Assembly: GCA_047495785.1 (NCBI GenBank)
Contig: JBLDXI010000016.1
Location: 1,025,862-1,089,861 of the forward strand
Length of the DNA: 64,000 nucleotides
DNA from: Lepidodermella squamata
Lineage: Eukaryota > Gastrotricha
Direction: 5' to 3'
Shown here piece after piece: positions 1 through 9,423 of the stretch. Below the pieces are notes generated by a model. The model was not told the DNA's origin, made no database searches, and saw only the letters and a list, made by a program, of their open reading frames with translations. Both the position numbers and the translations under genes were made by a program. The first letter of the stretch is position 1; each line of letters begins with the position of its first letter.

Positions 1-361
1 CGATGACAATATTGGTTACTTATACCGCTTCTACTTCTTTGTGTCGTTTCTGTACGCGTGCTAAATTGTTAACAATAGCAAATAAAACTGCATGTTACTG
101 TTCATTCAACACAAATTCAAAATGACTTTTTTCTTACGATATACCTGCTCGAGCGACGGCTGCTGTAACGTTTTCTTTTTTAAATTCGTGGAAATTGAAC
201 ACCCTGAAGCGCCTTTGGCCTTTGTCTTAGAATATTCACCTTAGTTATTTGATGTTATTACGAAACGATAGAGCTTAAAACTCGGCATAATAAATTCAGT
301 GCAACTGTGAGCAACATCATCTGGAAAATTAAGTCTAGACTTTCGCAACCGAATTCATCAA
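1..361. other. intergenic, nothing recognised
   Basis: AT-rich sequence upstream of the first tRNA. I see no convincing open frame, repeat or RNA gene. Confidence 0.5.
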
Positions 362-443
362 GGTAGCGTGGCCGAGTGGTCTAAGGCGCTAGATTTAGGC
401 TCTAGTCTCTTCGGAGGCGTGGGTTCGAACCCCACCGCTGCCA
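362..443 (+). tRNA. tRNA-Leu(TAG), cassette 1
   Basis: Complete class II cloverleaf: acceptor GGTAGCG pairs with CGCTGCC, anticodon loop TTTAGGC gives TAG, with a variable arm and an intact GGTTCGAACCC T-arm. First gene of a Leu-iMet-U1 cassette that occurs five times in the window. Confidence 0.95.
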
Positions 444-512
444 TCATTTTTTCTTTGAAATTCCTGGAAAATTTGAAAATTATTGTCGAATGGTGAAACT
501 TCTCCTCGGACA

Positions 513-584
513 AGCAGAGTGGCGCAGTGGAAGCGCGCTGGGCCCATAACCCAGAGGTCTGTAGATCGAAACTACGCTCTGCTA
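513..584 (+). tRNA. initiator tRNA-Met(CAT), cassette 1
   Basis: A1-U72 acceptor pair (AGCAGAG/CTCTGCT), GGG/CCC pairs at the base of the anticodon stem, anticodon CAT, and GATCGAAAC in place of the usual TTCGA T-loop. These are eukaryotic initiator marks. A T-run follows as a Pol III terminator. It lies 69 bases after tRNA-Leu and 115 bases before U1. Confidence 0.95.
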
Positions 585-649
585 ACTGTCGCAATATTTT
601 TAAAAAGAATTTCGATGAAAAAGGAATAACCAAATGACTTCAGCATCCA

Positions 650-699
650 CTTATGGTCAAACTGTCAAGTGGGGCCGATCGCGTGGACCTTTGGCCACT
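650..699 (+). promoter_or_regulatory. conserved block upstream of U1 (putative PSE)
   Basis: About 50 bases directly before U1 are nearly the same in all five U1 copies, including GGTCGATCGCGTGGACC-like and TTTGGCCACTA segments, while the sequence beyond varies more. The position fits an snRNA proximal sequence element. Equivalent blocks precede the copies at 11623, 23749(-), 27400(-) and 48695. The PSE role is inference. Confidence 0.55.
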
Positions 700-858
700 A
701 AACTTACCTGGCACTGGGATGAACCGAGCTCAGCAAGTCGGTCGCCCCAGGGCGAGGCGGGCCATTGCACTGCGGTCCGCTGACCCCTGCGCTCTGCCTC
801 ATCGGTGGAGTCGGGTGCAAAATATTTCACTTGGGTAACGGCGTTCGCGCCACACCCG
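700..858 (+). ncRNA. U1 snRNA, cassette 1
   Basis: The 5' end AAACUUACCUG is complementary to 5' splice sites. Stem-loop I (ACCGA/UCGGU) follows, then a stem-loop II loop with AUUGCACUGC (U1A site), the GACCCCUGCG segment, an Sm-like site AAUAUUUC near 821, and a final GGCG-UUCG-CGCC hairpin. It is about 159 nt, a normal U1 length. The stem-loop I loop is GCUCAGCAAG rather than the usual GAUCACGAAG. Long open frames through this region are shadows of the RNA gene. Confidence 0.93.
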
Positions 859-2496
859 TAAAATTACAAACAAGTAACTTCAAATCGTGTAGCGTCAATA
901 TCTTCCCGACGTTTTTTGAAACCGGCTACTTTTGCGCATTCGATGTTTCCGCTCAGATTTAAATTATAGAACATATATTTATCCTAATTATTCATTTGAA
1001 ATTTGCACCCCGACTTTTGTTTAACGTCAATTTTCGTGATTTTATATTTTTTCAATACGGCATTTCCCTTCCAACAGTTGTTCATTAAAAATAATTATTA
1101 ATTCGAAATGATTTTTCATAATTTCCATGTCGCCAAACACTTGCGCACTTATGCCGCGAGGTTATTGCAATCGAGTTGGAAGTTATTAGGTCTTGGGAAC
1201 TAGCCCGACGAAATCGCGGGTGATAGGTCCACGTCCAAAGAAGTAGTTCAGCTCCCTTCGCAACGCGTTGTGGCTACATTCAGCCTACACCAGAAAAAAA
1301 TCAACCTAATCGGCTTTTAGCTTGTGAATTCCCCTCAATTAGGGCCTTGGGAGTATCCTAATACACCGATTTTCAAAATGTATCTGAGTTCTTGCTCAAA
1401 AATGACCCCAATTCATCTACCGAAAGCATGAAATCTGTGTTGGTATCTGAAATTATGCTTTCGGTAAATGAATTGGGGTGATTATTACTGGTATAAGGAT
1501 GAGCGCTCTCGCAGAACTTCGACTCTCGGCCAATCGTCATCTGATGACCCATGACGAGAACCTTGATCCATTACTTGCTGCCAGTTACAGTCATGCAGGC
1601 GCCACGATTGTTCGCCGAGGCAGTGGGTAAAATCAATATGACCGGACGGACCCTTTTACTCAACTCATTAGCTTTCATTTGCCACGGGGTTTGCCACGGG
1701 TTTGAAATGCTGATTGAATATTTACTTGTCAACCGTCGGGGATCTACATATTGTCGATAAAAGACTGACGGGGCGATAATGCCGGGTACATTTTGTCGGT
1801 TCAAAAATGTCGCAAATAAAAAATATATTCTTAATTAAAATGTTAATGCGCAAGTGTCGGTTGGAAAATGTTGAAGAATAAATAATTTTCGATAATGAAT
1901 TGACGGAGTGAAAAAGTCGGTAAACATAAGTAGCCGGTTTGCGCAACCGTCGGGAAGATAAGGTCGGTAGACCCTTCAAATCATCGGAACAATAATAACT
2001 ACCATCGGAACCATTTTACCCATGAAAACCAATGAATTCATCGGAAACACCTTTGTTGAAATTCTCTTCATTCCGATGATATAAGACGCTCTTTACTCTT
2101 TATTCTCGGCGTTTCCCACGCACTCGGCCTCGGAGGTCAGGTTTTCTTCTAACGCCAATTTTCAGCTGCCCCGACCTATCGCCCTCAGCCAAACCATAAA
2201 AATAGCAGTTTCAACACTTTTAAAACGCCAAGCCAAAAAGCCAACTACATATTATTTTTTATTAAATTTAAGAATTTTTGAAAAATTGGGGAAATTTGAA
2301 TTTCGAAATTAGAGATGAGTATCCGATTTGATGATTCCTCAGAACTTGACCTATAAAAAATTACTTAATTCAAAATTAAAATTCAAAATAATTTCAAATA
2401 ATTTTAAATAAATGTAACATTTTTAATTGAAGTTTTTGTCTAGCCGACAACTAAAACATAGAATTTCCCTTCGAAATTTATTTGTAGCATCAAAGT
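859..2496. other. intergenic with one hairpin
   Basis: No convincing gene. It holds the inverted repeat at 1406-1478. The words GTCGGT (1790-1970) and ATCGGAA (1980-2075) recur at irregular spacing, suggesting decayed simple repeats. Confidence 0.45.
1406..1478. repeat. inverted repeat, 24-bp arms
   Basis: The arm at 1406-1429 is the reverse complement of 1455-1478 with one mismatch. The loop is 25 bases. No flanking duplication was seen, so it may be a hairpin of a small inverted-repeat element. Confidence 0.75.
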
Positions 2497-3607
2497 TTAT
2501 TTGTCGAAATTATGGGGAAAAATTGCAAGTGCCCATTTCGGTTCATCAGCAGCCAGGATCCTACCAGCAGTACCTAAATGCAACCTAGAAACTCGAATCC
2601 AACACGAGTAAGCCGTCGGAGTTTGGAAACTGTCATTCGAAGTTTTGGCGACTCCGAAAACTAGAATTTGATCAGCAGGTTTCTCCGGAATGATGCCCAT
2701 TGTCACAATGTTTGGAACAATTCTCCTTCGAAAAAGATTAGGAAGCGGAATCAGGGCCCAATCAACAGCTAGTTCTCGGGCTTGGTTGAAAATCGCGCAC
2801 CACTTAAATTCATAATCCCCAGCAGTCATGATTCCCATAAAATTCCTCCTTATGGTGAAATCTTGCCAAAATTGCGGCATAAGCTGTCTAGCCAGGTTAT
2901 TGATCTGACCAATACGAGGCTCGACGAAATCCCGGCCGAAGTATTGCCTAATTTCATAACGACCGGGTAGGGCTAATGCGTTTGGCCGTTGGAATGGAGG
3001 CGAAAGGCACGTTGACATGAAATTTCCCGTTGTAAATGCCGCCGCAATAGCGAGGTTGTTTGACCTACTAAACAGCTTTATTGTCATGAATGTTGACGTA
3101 ATCAAAATGCTCGCATGCGATGTTGAAAGTTTGACCTAAGCTGCTGTAAACAACACTCTGATAGTTGTTCTTATCCAAAAACAGCCATGTCTGGTTTATG
3201 GTTTGTCGACCATGAGGTTCAGCATGCATAATAGAAGGATAACGAGGATAGCCAATGAAAAGTGCTTTTTTCTGGTCAGAAAAAAATAATCGACTTGAGG
3301 CGATATCTCGCCTTGAACATAGCGGATACGCCGTTTCGCCCATGTAGCGCTTGATGGCTCTAGCGAAGTCTTCCAATCTAGCGAAAGGGTTGATGACAAA
3401 AGTCACCCATGGTACAGATATTTGCTGAATTGCAACGTCATAAAACGTGATCGTGCTGTCTGGATCGCCTTGCTGATACGTGAAGTAGGTTTCCGGTTGG
3501 AATTCGAAAGCACGGGTGCCGGAGTTGCCAACAGCTATGACAGATCTTTTGTAGTATCCGGTTGTTATCATTATTTTATACATAAGCTTAATTGTTCCCA
3601 TCTCCAA
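2497..3607 (-). CDS. hypothetical protein, two overlapping frames
   Basis: Not recognised. Two long minus-strand frames abut: 3607-3068 (about 179 codons) and 3105-2497 (about 202 codons). They overlap by about 38 bases in different frames. Together they would give about 370 residues. No signal peptide, membrane segment or known motif stands out. I could not find a GT-AG intron that clearly joins them, so this may be one gene with an unseen intron, a frameshifted gene, or two genes. A third stretch that looks protein-like just after the first stop hints at decay. A plus-strand frame at 3422-3781 runs antisense and is less likely. Confidence 0.4.
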
Positions 3608-4352
3608 GAAATGATTTGCCGGAATGACTATTTTGGACGCTTCAACTGTTACCAGGACCTAGAAACGTACCATAGAGATCAGATTAACCTTAACACAACA
3701 CACCTTTTCACCCATGAAATGTCGCGGCGGATGAATTTGAGGCCGATTTTCCATGATTTGATGAGTTTGAACAAAAGATGATCAACTTTAGCAAAGGTAT
3801 CCACTGATTAATTCCAATGCTTTATTCAATCAAACATAAATAACTTAAGCAATGATAAGTTAAGGCGGATCTTTTGAAAGCTTTGGAAATTTGTAAAACT
3901 GAAACTCCGTGTCTATTATCGAATACAGATTACACGTTTCAAGCTGGCCAGGGGCCAGGTGACTGCCAAGCCCTGTAAAATTCGCAAGAGAAGCCATACT
4001 CGCTCCTCATCCTCATTGGGCTAATGAATCCCGCCAAGTACCTAAATTTGCCTAAATCGAATTTGACGAATTTGGCCATAAATTTGGTATCAAAAATTGC
4101 TCTCAGTGAGAAGATTCCATAAAATATTGTTGCATCTCAACATCGGTTACCGTAGATTTTTAATTAATTTTCAAAAAACTAGTAAAATGTACCATTCTTT
4201 GATTTTTGAATTCAAGAAAATTCTGGATAAACATTTTTAAAAGTTATATAAAAATAATTAACGGGCCATGACGTGTAAAATGGGTCATGGCTTGAATTTC
4301 CAGCTGGTATACCCGAGGTCAACTTAGTGTTCGGGGTTTCTGTTGTTATCAA
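3608..4352. other. intergenic
   Basis: AT-rich spacer before the tRNA array. No gene or clear repeat seen. Confidence 0.45.
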
Positions 4353-4434
4353 GGTAGCGTGGCCGAGTGGTCTAAGGCGCTAGATTTAGGCTCTAGTCTC
4401 TTCGGAGGCGTGGGTTCGAACCCCACCGCTGCCA
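4353..4434 (+). tRNA. tRNA-Leu(TAG), array I
   Basis: Intact class II cloverleaf, identical to the copy at 362-443. First gene of array I, whose gene order is repeated at 16038-17491. Confidence 0.95.
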
Positions 4435-4596
4435 TCATTTTGCCATCGGTCAAGGCGAAGCCGAAACTCGAACTAATTTCAGCAGGCAATGGACAAATAT
4501 TTGAAGTCATTCATGACTCGGGGTAATTAGGATACAAGTTTTGTTTATGTTGCAGACAAGTTTATTCAGCCAGCTGGTCAACTGATATTTCAGCCA

Positions 4597-4678
4597 GTCG
4601 CTATGCCCGAGTGGTTAAGGGGTCTGACTAGAAATCAGATGCGGTCTCCGCGCGTAGGTTCAAATCCTACTGGCGACG
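4597..4678 (+). tRNA. tRNA-Ser(AGA), array I
   Basis: GTCGCTA/TGGCGAC acceptor, anticodon loop CTAGAAA (AGA), long variable arm, and GGTTCAAATCC T-arm. Intact. Confidence 0.95.
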
Positions 4679-4755
4679 AACATTTATGCAAACTGATTGT
4701 TAGAAAGCTAAATACCGCAACAGTTGGCTTCAAGAACAGTCCGCGCTTTCACCAG

Positions 4756-4826
4756 GCGTCAGTGGTGTAACGGTCAGCATGGTTGCCTTCCAAGCAGCCG
4801 ATCCGGGTTGACTCCCGGCTGACGCA
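4756..4826 (+). pseudogene. tRNA-Gly(TCC), T-loop deletion
   Basis: Matches the intact tRNA-Gly(TCC) at 16437-16508 but lacks one C in the T-loop (GGGTTGACTCCC instead of GGGTTCGACTCCC). That removes the invariant C56 and damages the B box, so this copy is probably non-functional. Confidence 0.8.
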
Positions 4827-4914
4827 CACGTTTTTACAGCACACGCTTGATACTACCAAACGCATTACTACATTAAAGATTGAAGGTGATCTTGCCCTTA
4901 ACAGTGTTCGAAAA

Positions 4915-4978
4915 GGTCCCATGGTTAGCACTCTGGACTCTGAATCCAGCGACTCGAGTTCGATTCTCGATGGGACCT
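4915..4978 (+). pseudogene. tRNA-Gln(CTG), D-arm deletion
   Basis: Matches tRNA-Gln(CTG) at 6815 and 16601 but lacks 8 bases of the D-arm (TGTAGCGG), so it is 64 nt against 72. The A box is disrupted. Anticodon and T-arm are intact. Confidence 0.8.
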
Positions 4979-5051
4979 TGATATGTTTTTTTCTAACAAA
5001 CTTGGGATCCTTGAAGTTACCATGCTGCGAACCTTTTATTGTACTAGCCTA

Positions 5052-5123
5052 GGGGGCATAGCTCAGTGGTAGAGCGTCTCATTCGCATTGTGAAGGTCTC
5101 GGGTTCAATCCCCGATGCCTCCA
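5052..5123 (+). tRNA. tRNA-Ala(CGC), array I
   Basis: GGGGGCA/TGCCTCC acceptor, anticodon loop TTCGCAT (CGC). One T-T mismatch in the anticodon stem is shared by all three copies in the window. Confidence 0.88.
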
Positions 5124-5183
5124 GTTGGCCACTTTTTAGCATTCCTAATCGGTATTTACTGAGAAAAAGTCGGTCAAAAATAG

Positions 5184-5267
5184 TGTCAGAAGTGGGGTTC
5201 GAACCCACGCCCTCTTTCGAGGACCAGATCTTGAGTCTGGCGCCTTAGACCGCTCGGCCATCCTGAC
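5184..5267 (-). tRNA. tRNA-Leu(CAA), array I
   Basis: Minus-strand class II tRNA: GTCAGGA acceptor, anticodon CAA within ACTCAAGAT, long variable arm, GGTTCGAACCC T-arm. Only reverse-strand gene of the array, as in array III. Confidence 0.95.
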
Positions 5268-5366
5268 TGCTTGACCAACCTTTCGAGCATTTGCAAATCA
5301 ACATGCTGTTTCTAGCTTCGAGCAATCACAATCAGAACGAGCTTGAAGCCTTGAACTGATAAGAGA

Positions 5367-5439
5367 GGCGCTGTGGCGAAATGGCTATCGCGTCGGACTT
5401 CGGATCCGAAGATTGTGGGTTCGAGTCCCATCAGCGTCA
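5367..5439 (+). tRNA. tRNA-Arg(TCG), array I
   Basis: GGCGCTG/CAGCGTC acceptor with one G-T pair, anticodon loop CTTCGGA (TCG), GGTTCGAGTCC T-arm. Confidence 0.94.
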
Positions 5440-5559
5440 TTTGCTCCTTTTGTTTTATTTTTGTTTATTTTCAGTAGCACGCTTCAAAAGCCAACGTATT
5501 TTTATTTCTAATTTTGCTGATTTCGGACATTGACCAACAATTTGGCTCTCATATCACGG

Positions 5560-5632
5560 GCCTTCCTAGCTCAGTCGGTAGAGCATGTGACTTTTAATCA
5601 CAGGGTCGGGGGTTCGAGTCCCCCGGAGGGCG
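5560..5632 (+). tRNA. tRNA-Lys(TTT), array I
   Basis: GCCTTCC/GGAGGGC acceptor, anticodon loop with TTT, and GGGGGTTCGAGTCCCCC T-arm. Confidence 0.95.
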
Positions 5633-5707
5633 CAATCATTTTTACCCAAAGTAACTTGCTTATGGGAAGTAACTTGCTAATGCTGCTAAGATGACGAAGA
5701 TCTCGAA

Positions 5708-5780
5708 GGGGGATTAGCTCAAATGGTAGAGCGCTCGCTTAGCATGCGAGAGGTAACGGGATCGACGCCCGTATCCTCCA
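5708..5780 (+). tRNA. tRNA-Ala(AGC), array I
   Basis: GGGGGAT/ATCCTCC acceptor, anticodon loop TTAGCAT (AGC), and GGGATCGACGCCC T-arm. Last gene of array I. Confidence 0.94.
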
Positions 5781-6034
5781 TTCTTTTTCCGCCATACTCT
5801 GCAGTGTTATTAATTAGCTGCAAATAACGTAAAATTAATAAATTATTTCCCCGATTACATCATTTTGCTATCAGCTGCGGCGAAACCAAAACTCAAACTA
5901 ATTTCAGCAGGCAGTTGTGCAAATATTTGAAGGCACGCGTGACACGGGGTAATTAGGATACATGTTTCTTTATTTTGTAGTCAGCTATGTCCTATATCCT
6001 ATATCCATTCAGCTGGACACTTTTATTCCAGAAA

Positions 6035-6116
6035 GTCGCTATGCCCGAGTGGTTAAGGGGTCTGACTAGAAATCAGATGCGGTCTCCGCGCGTAGGTTCA
6101 AATCCTACTGGCGACG
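6035..6116 (+). tRNA. tRNA-Ser(AGA), partial array copy
   Basis: Same sequence as the tRNA-Ser at 4597-4678, intact, with similar 5' flank. Starts a partial third copy of the array (Ser, Gln, Ala). Confidence 0.95.
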
Positions 6117-6814
6117 ACAGTTTTTGCATTGGAAAACTAAATTACCTTATTTTTACGAAATTTTTAAGACACTGCCCTGTATTTCTAAACAGCGTTCAAG
6201 TCCTGCCTTGTGTATATGGGGTCTGCCCTTTATTCTTTCGAACCTATTCAATCAGTCTGAAGAGCACCTACAGTACTTTTTGGCTTGTCCGGACTTGCAT
6301 AGGCCGGACTTTGCCTAATTCGGACGGATTCAGGTGGCTCGTGCCGTGGATTTTACATATAAAACGCATTGCTTTATCCGGACTTCGTATAATACGGACG
6401 AATTTCTGTGGCGCGCTCTTTGTCCGGTCTATTCAAAAAGTACTGTATATTAACAGTTAAAACCGCCGAATAACCACTATGGCTACTACCTTCCACCTGT
6501 GACTATACATACGTGAAGTGGATTAAGGTAGAAAAGGACGGTTAGTGCACTGAGGAAAACTTGCAACCTATCCAGCTTCAACCACTTGCCCAGCAGGCGT
6601 TCATGCAAGACACATCATACGTTATTAATACGGCTCTGGCCATTATTATTTCAAATGACAATTGAAATATGAATCTGCCCTTTATTCCGGTTCTGCCACA
6701 TATTTCGGTCCTGCCGAATTAATTCACCGAACAGTCCTCAAATTCATTGAGAGTAGCAAACCCATTACTAGGAAATAAGATTCACGCTGATCTTGCCCGA
6801 ACCGGTTTTCGAAG
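6117..6814. other. spacer in partial tRNA array
   Basis: Nothing convincing. Words such as TTCGGAC and CCGGACTT recur at 6270-6440, perhaps a degenerate repeat. tRNA-Gly, present here in the other two arrays, is missing. Confidence 0.4.
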
Positions 6815-6886
6815 GGTTCCATGGTGTAGCGGTTAGCACTCTGGACTCTGAATCCAGCGACTCGAGTTCGATTCTCGATGGGACCT
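6815..6886 (+). tRNA. tRNA-Gln(CTG), partial array copy
   Basis: 72 nt with complete D-arm. Acceptor is GGTTCCA against TGGGACC, so one pair is T-G rather than C-G. Anticodon CTG. Confidence 0.93.
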
Positions 6887-6959
6887 TGATATGTTTTTTT
6901 TTAACAAACTTGGGATCCTTGAAGTTACAATGCTGCGAACCTTTTATTGTACTAGCCTA

Positions 6960-7031
6960 GGGGGCATAGCTCAGTGGTAGAGCGTCTCATTCGCATTGTG
7001 AAGGTCTCGGGTTCAATCCCCGATGCCTCCA
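6960..7031 (+). tRNA. tRNA-Ala(CGC), partial array copy
   Basis: Identical to 5052-5123, with conserved 5' flank (about 70 bases between Gln and Ala match array I). Confidence 0.88.
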
Positions 7032-7322
7032 GTTGGCCACTTTTTTGCTTCTTGAAAAATGAAATTCGCAAGTCAGTGAAAGCTTATCAAAACGAATAGA
7101 AAGATTCAGAAATTTATCGAAAATAATGAAAAAAAACTTAACTGATTCTACTTCCGAACCTTAGAAGGCTGGTATTTTCAATTGTTGAAGTTACGGCTTC
7201 GCGGGGGAACCTTGGAGTCGGGACTTTGAAAATAGTTAGGTAATGGAAAATGGCCAATGATCGAGATGGATTTAAAATTTTATACGCAAATTCAAAAACG
7301 CCATGATCATTTATTACCAGGT

Positions 7323-8231
7323 CTATCGTTTTCTTTTATTTAAAAAACTTGGTTTTTCAACCAGCATGAAAACACTGTTGAACTTGCCAGTATTGTGAAA
7401 TGAAGGTGAGCTAATGAGCGACCCATTCAACGATTGATCAATCATGAAATTGACATATTTATCAATCTCCGAAATCGCGATATCTTCCGTCACAAAAATC
7501 CCACCAGGCCTCACGTATTTGTACGCAAACTCCAGAAAAACCCAATTGGACTTGAAATCATGCGACCCGTTATCGATAATCAAATCAAAAGTGCCGTAGT
7601 CGGAGAATAATTTCCTAACGCTTTCCTTATCGAGCTGATCGACGTGGTGACTTTGAATTCGAGACGCATTCACCAGGACATTTGTGTCATTGTCAGCCCC
7701 GAAAATTAACCCAGTCGGGTAGTAAGTTCTCCAGGCGAATAACGACCCTCCAGGCCGTCGAAATTCACTCAGGTTCCACGGTGACCATTCACTATTCGCG
7801 CCGAGTCCAACTTCAAGAATTTTGATGATCCTATTCGGCCAGCTTGGCAATAGGAATTCATAGAAAATTGCGTAGTGATGCCGCCAGCATTTGTCACTTC
7901 CGAATTTATCCATCAACTGGCATAAGTGTGACGATCTTTGATAGAATGGCTTTTCGTCCATGAATTGATCAACGCGGTCGCACAGCGCCTTATTAGGGCC
8001 TTTGCAGAAGTAGGGTGACACAAAAGGTTCCGCCGCCGGTTTTGATTTTTTCTCAGTCGAGGAGGATACATTTTCCCACGATCTCTGGTTAATGAACTGC
8101 CCTAGCTGCTGATCGGATAGGTAATAAATCTTGTCTGTATTAAGCACTCGGGGTGCGTTAAGGAATATGACTATTAAGCAAAAAATTAAAATTCCAAGTG
8201 CGATTTCAACGCAGTTCGGCGGTGCAACCAT
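7323..8231 (-). CDS. type II membrane SAM-dependent methyltransferase-like protein
   Basis: 302 residues in one exon. A hydrophobic segment at about 9-25 looks like a signal anchor, so the catalytic part would face the secretory lumen. Around residue 75 comes FCKGPNKALCDRVDQF, then SDKCWRHHYAIFYEFLL, then the SAM-binding glycine motif ILEVGLGANSEW, FGADND, FDLIIDNGSHD and YVRPGGIFVTEDI. This pattern resembles class I methyltransferases of the macrocin O-methyltransferase/Methyltransf_24 type. Two paralogues lie at 45751-46596 and 47025-48030. In those the motif reads DVIIEDGLH, while here it is DLIIDNGSH. Substrate unknown. ATG at 8231 is the only start giving the membrane anchor. Confidence 0.75.
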   Translation of the reverse strand: MVAPPNCVEIALGILIFCLIVIFLNAPRVLNTDKIYYLSDQQLGQFINQRSWENVSSSTEKKSKPAAEPFVSPYFCKGPNKALCDRVDQFMDEKPFYQRSSHLCQLMDKFGSDKCWRHHYAIFYEFLLPSWPNRIIKILEVGLGANSEWSPWNLSEFRRPGGSLFAWRTYYPTGLIFGADNDTNVLVNASRIQSHHVDQLDKESVRKLFSDYGTFDLIIDNGSHDFKSNWVFLEFAYKYVRPGGIFVTEDIAISEIDKYVNFMIDQSLNGSLISSPSFHNTGKFNSVFMLVEKPSFLNKRKR

Positions 8232-8660
8232 TCGCCAAAAAATAAGCTTTTTCTACTCGACTGTTTTGCAGGTATAATAGATGTTTAGTAAAGTCTTCAC
8301 CGAGCACCGAGAATAGTTTGAGCAGCTGCTGGACGCAGCTCATCTTTTTGTCGATTTTTATACTTTCATACTACACATCGCTTTGTTAATATCAATCGAG
8401 TTTAATTCGGGTATGATTATAATGCCACCTCGAGTCTAAGATTGAAATTTATATCACGACAACTTTTCCCACAATTAATTTCAATTTTTTAAGAAATATT
8501 CTTTAAAAAATTACAAGGCATAACAATTTCAAATACTCAAGATTTTGCCATTCCTGATAATATGGTCGCTTGTGACGCCAAAATCAAACCGGCTGATGAG
8601 CTGATAAGCAAGCGAAATTATTATCGTTGGCTTCTAGATTTTCATTGTCATTTTTTATGA
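8232..8660. other. intergenic
   Basis: Upstream region of the minus-strand methyltransferase gene. No gene or clear repeat seen. Confidence 0.45.
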
Positions 8661-8732
8661 GGCCCGTTGGTCTAGGGGTATGATTCTCGCTTTGGGTGCG
8701 AGAGGTCTCGGGTTCAAATCCCGGACGGGCCC
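8661..8732 (+). tRNA. tRNA-Pro(TGG)
   Basis: GGCCCGT/ACGGGCC acceptor, anticodon loop TTTGGGT (TGG), GGGTTCAAATCCC T-arm. Confidence 0.95.
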
Positions 8733-8801
8733 AGCCTTTTTGCGCTAATGGCTGAAGCGGCCGCAGAACAAAAATTGGATCAAATAACATCTTTCACAGC
8801 G

Positions 8802-8872
8802 GCATCGGTGGTTCAGTGGTAGAAGTCTCGCCTGCCACGCGGGAGGCCCGGGTTCGATTCCCGGCCGATGCA
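8802..8872 (+). tRNA. tRNA-Gly(GCC)
   Basis: GCATCGG/CCGATGC acceptor, anticodon GCC in CTGCCAC, GGGTTCGATTCCC T-arm. 71 nt, normal for this isoacceptor. Confidence 0.95.
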
Positions 8873-8950
8873 AGCGACTCAGTTTTTGTTTGGTTCAATT
8901 TCAGCCGCACCAGAAGGCTGAAAATTCAAAAGAGCAAAAACACCGGTTGC

Positions 8951-9023
8951 CGCCCGATGTGGGGCTCGAACCCACGACCCTGGGATTAAGAGTCCCATGC
9001 TCTACCGACTGAGCTAACCGGGC
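8951..9023 (-). tRNA. tRNA-Lys(CTT)
   Basis: Minus strand: GCCCGGT acceptor, anticodon loop with CTT, and GGGTTCGAGCCC T-arm. Faces tRNA-Gly(GCC). Confidence 0.95.
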
Positions 9024-9423
9024 TTTGGCGATGTAGCCACCAATTAGGGCTGTCTCGATGGCCTAACTCAGACTTGTGACACGTATACTACACCACCTGT
9101 TGATCGCCTGACTCTTTGCATTAGCGTCCCAAAAATGATAAAATGCTAGGAAATTGTTATTTCACAAGCTGGTGACACCTGTGTTTGCTGAGGCGCCAGA
9201 ATGTTACTAAAAATAGAGATCGTTAGAGTGGATAAAATTTATCGTTACTGAAATTTTGAGCTCAATGCAGATAAATAAGTAATTTAGAAGGGGTCATAAA
9301 ACCGATAAGTAATTTAGATGATGGTGCCGTAAGCCTGATAAGTAATTTAGATGGGGTCGTAAAAACCTGATAAGTTGTAAATTTATTACTTTGAAATTTA
9401 TGAAAAAATTTAGCGGGAAATAA
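9024..9423. other. spacer with GATAAGTAATTTAGA repeats
   Basis: Between 9268 and 9365 the phrase GATAAGTAATTTAGA followed by a GGGTC/GGTGC variant occurs about three times with a period near 43 bases, a small degenerate tandem repeat. Otherwise nothing. Confidence 0.5.

Noticed and set aside
358-633. Frames containing VGFEPTP, RGLTRNQMRSPRVGSNPT and similar
   Set aside because: These are tRNA genes read in a protein frame.
653-962. Open frames across the first U1 gene and its equivalents in other cassettes
   Set aside because: The same arginine-rich translation recurs wherever U1 lies; it is the snRNA read as protein.
3422-3781. 119-codon plus-strand frame antisense to the gene at 2497-3607
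   Set aside because: Shorter than the opposite frames and without motifs; kept as a remote alternative only.
4353-5780. Possibility that the regular tRNA array is a CRISPR-like or satellite array
   Set aside because: Units are different tRNAs with individual cloverleaf folds, not equal repeats with spacers.
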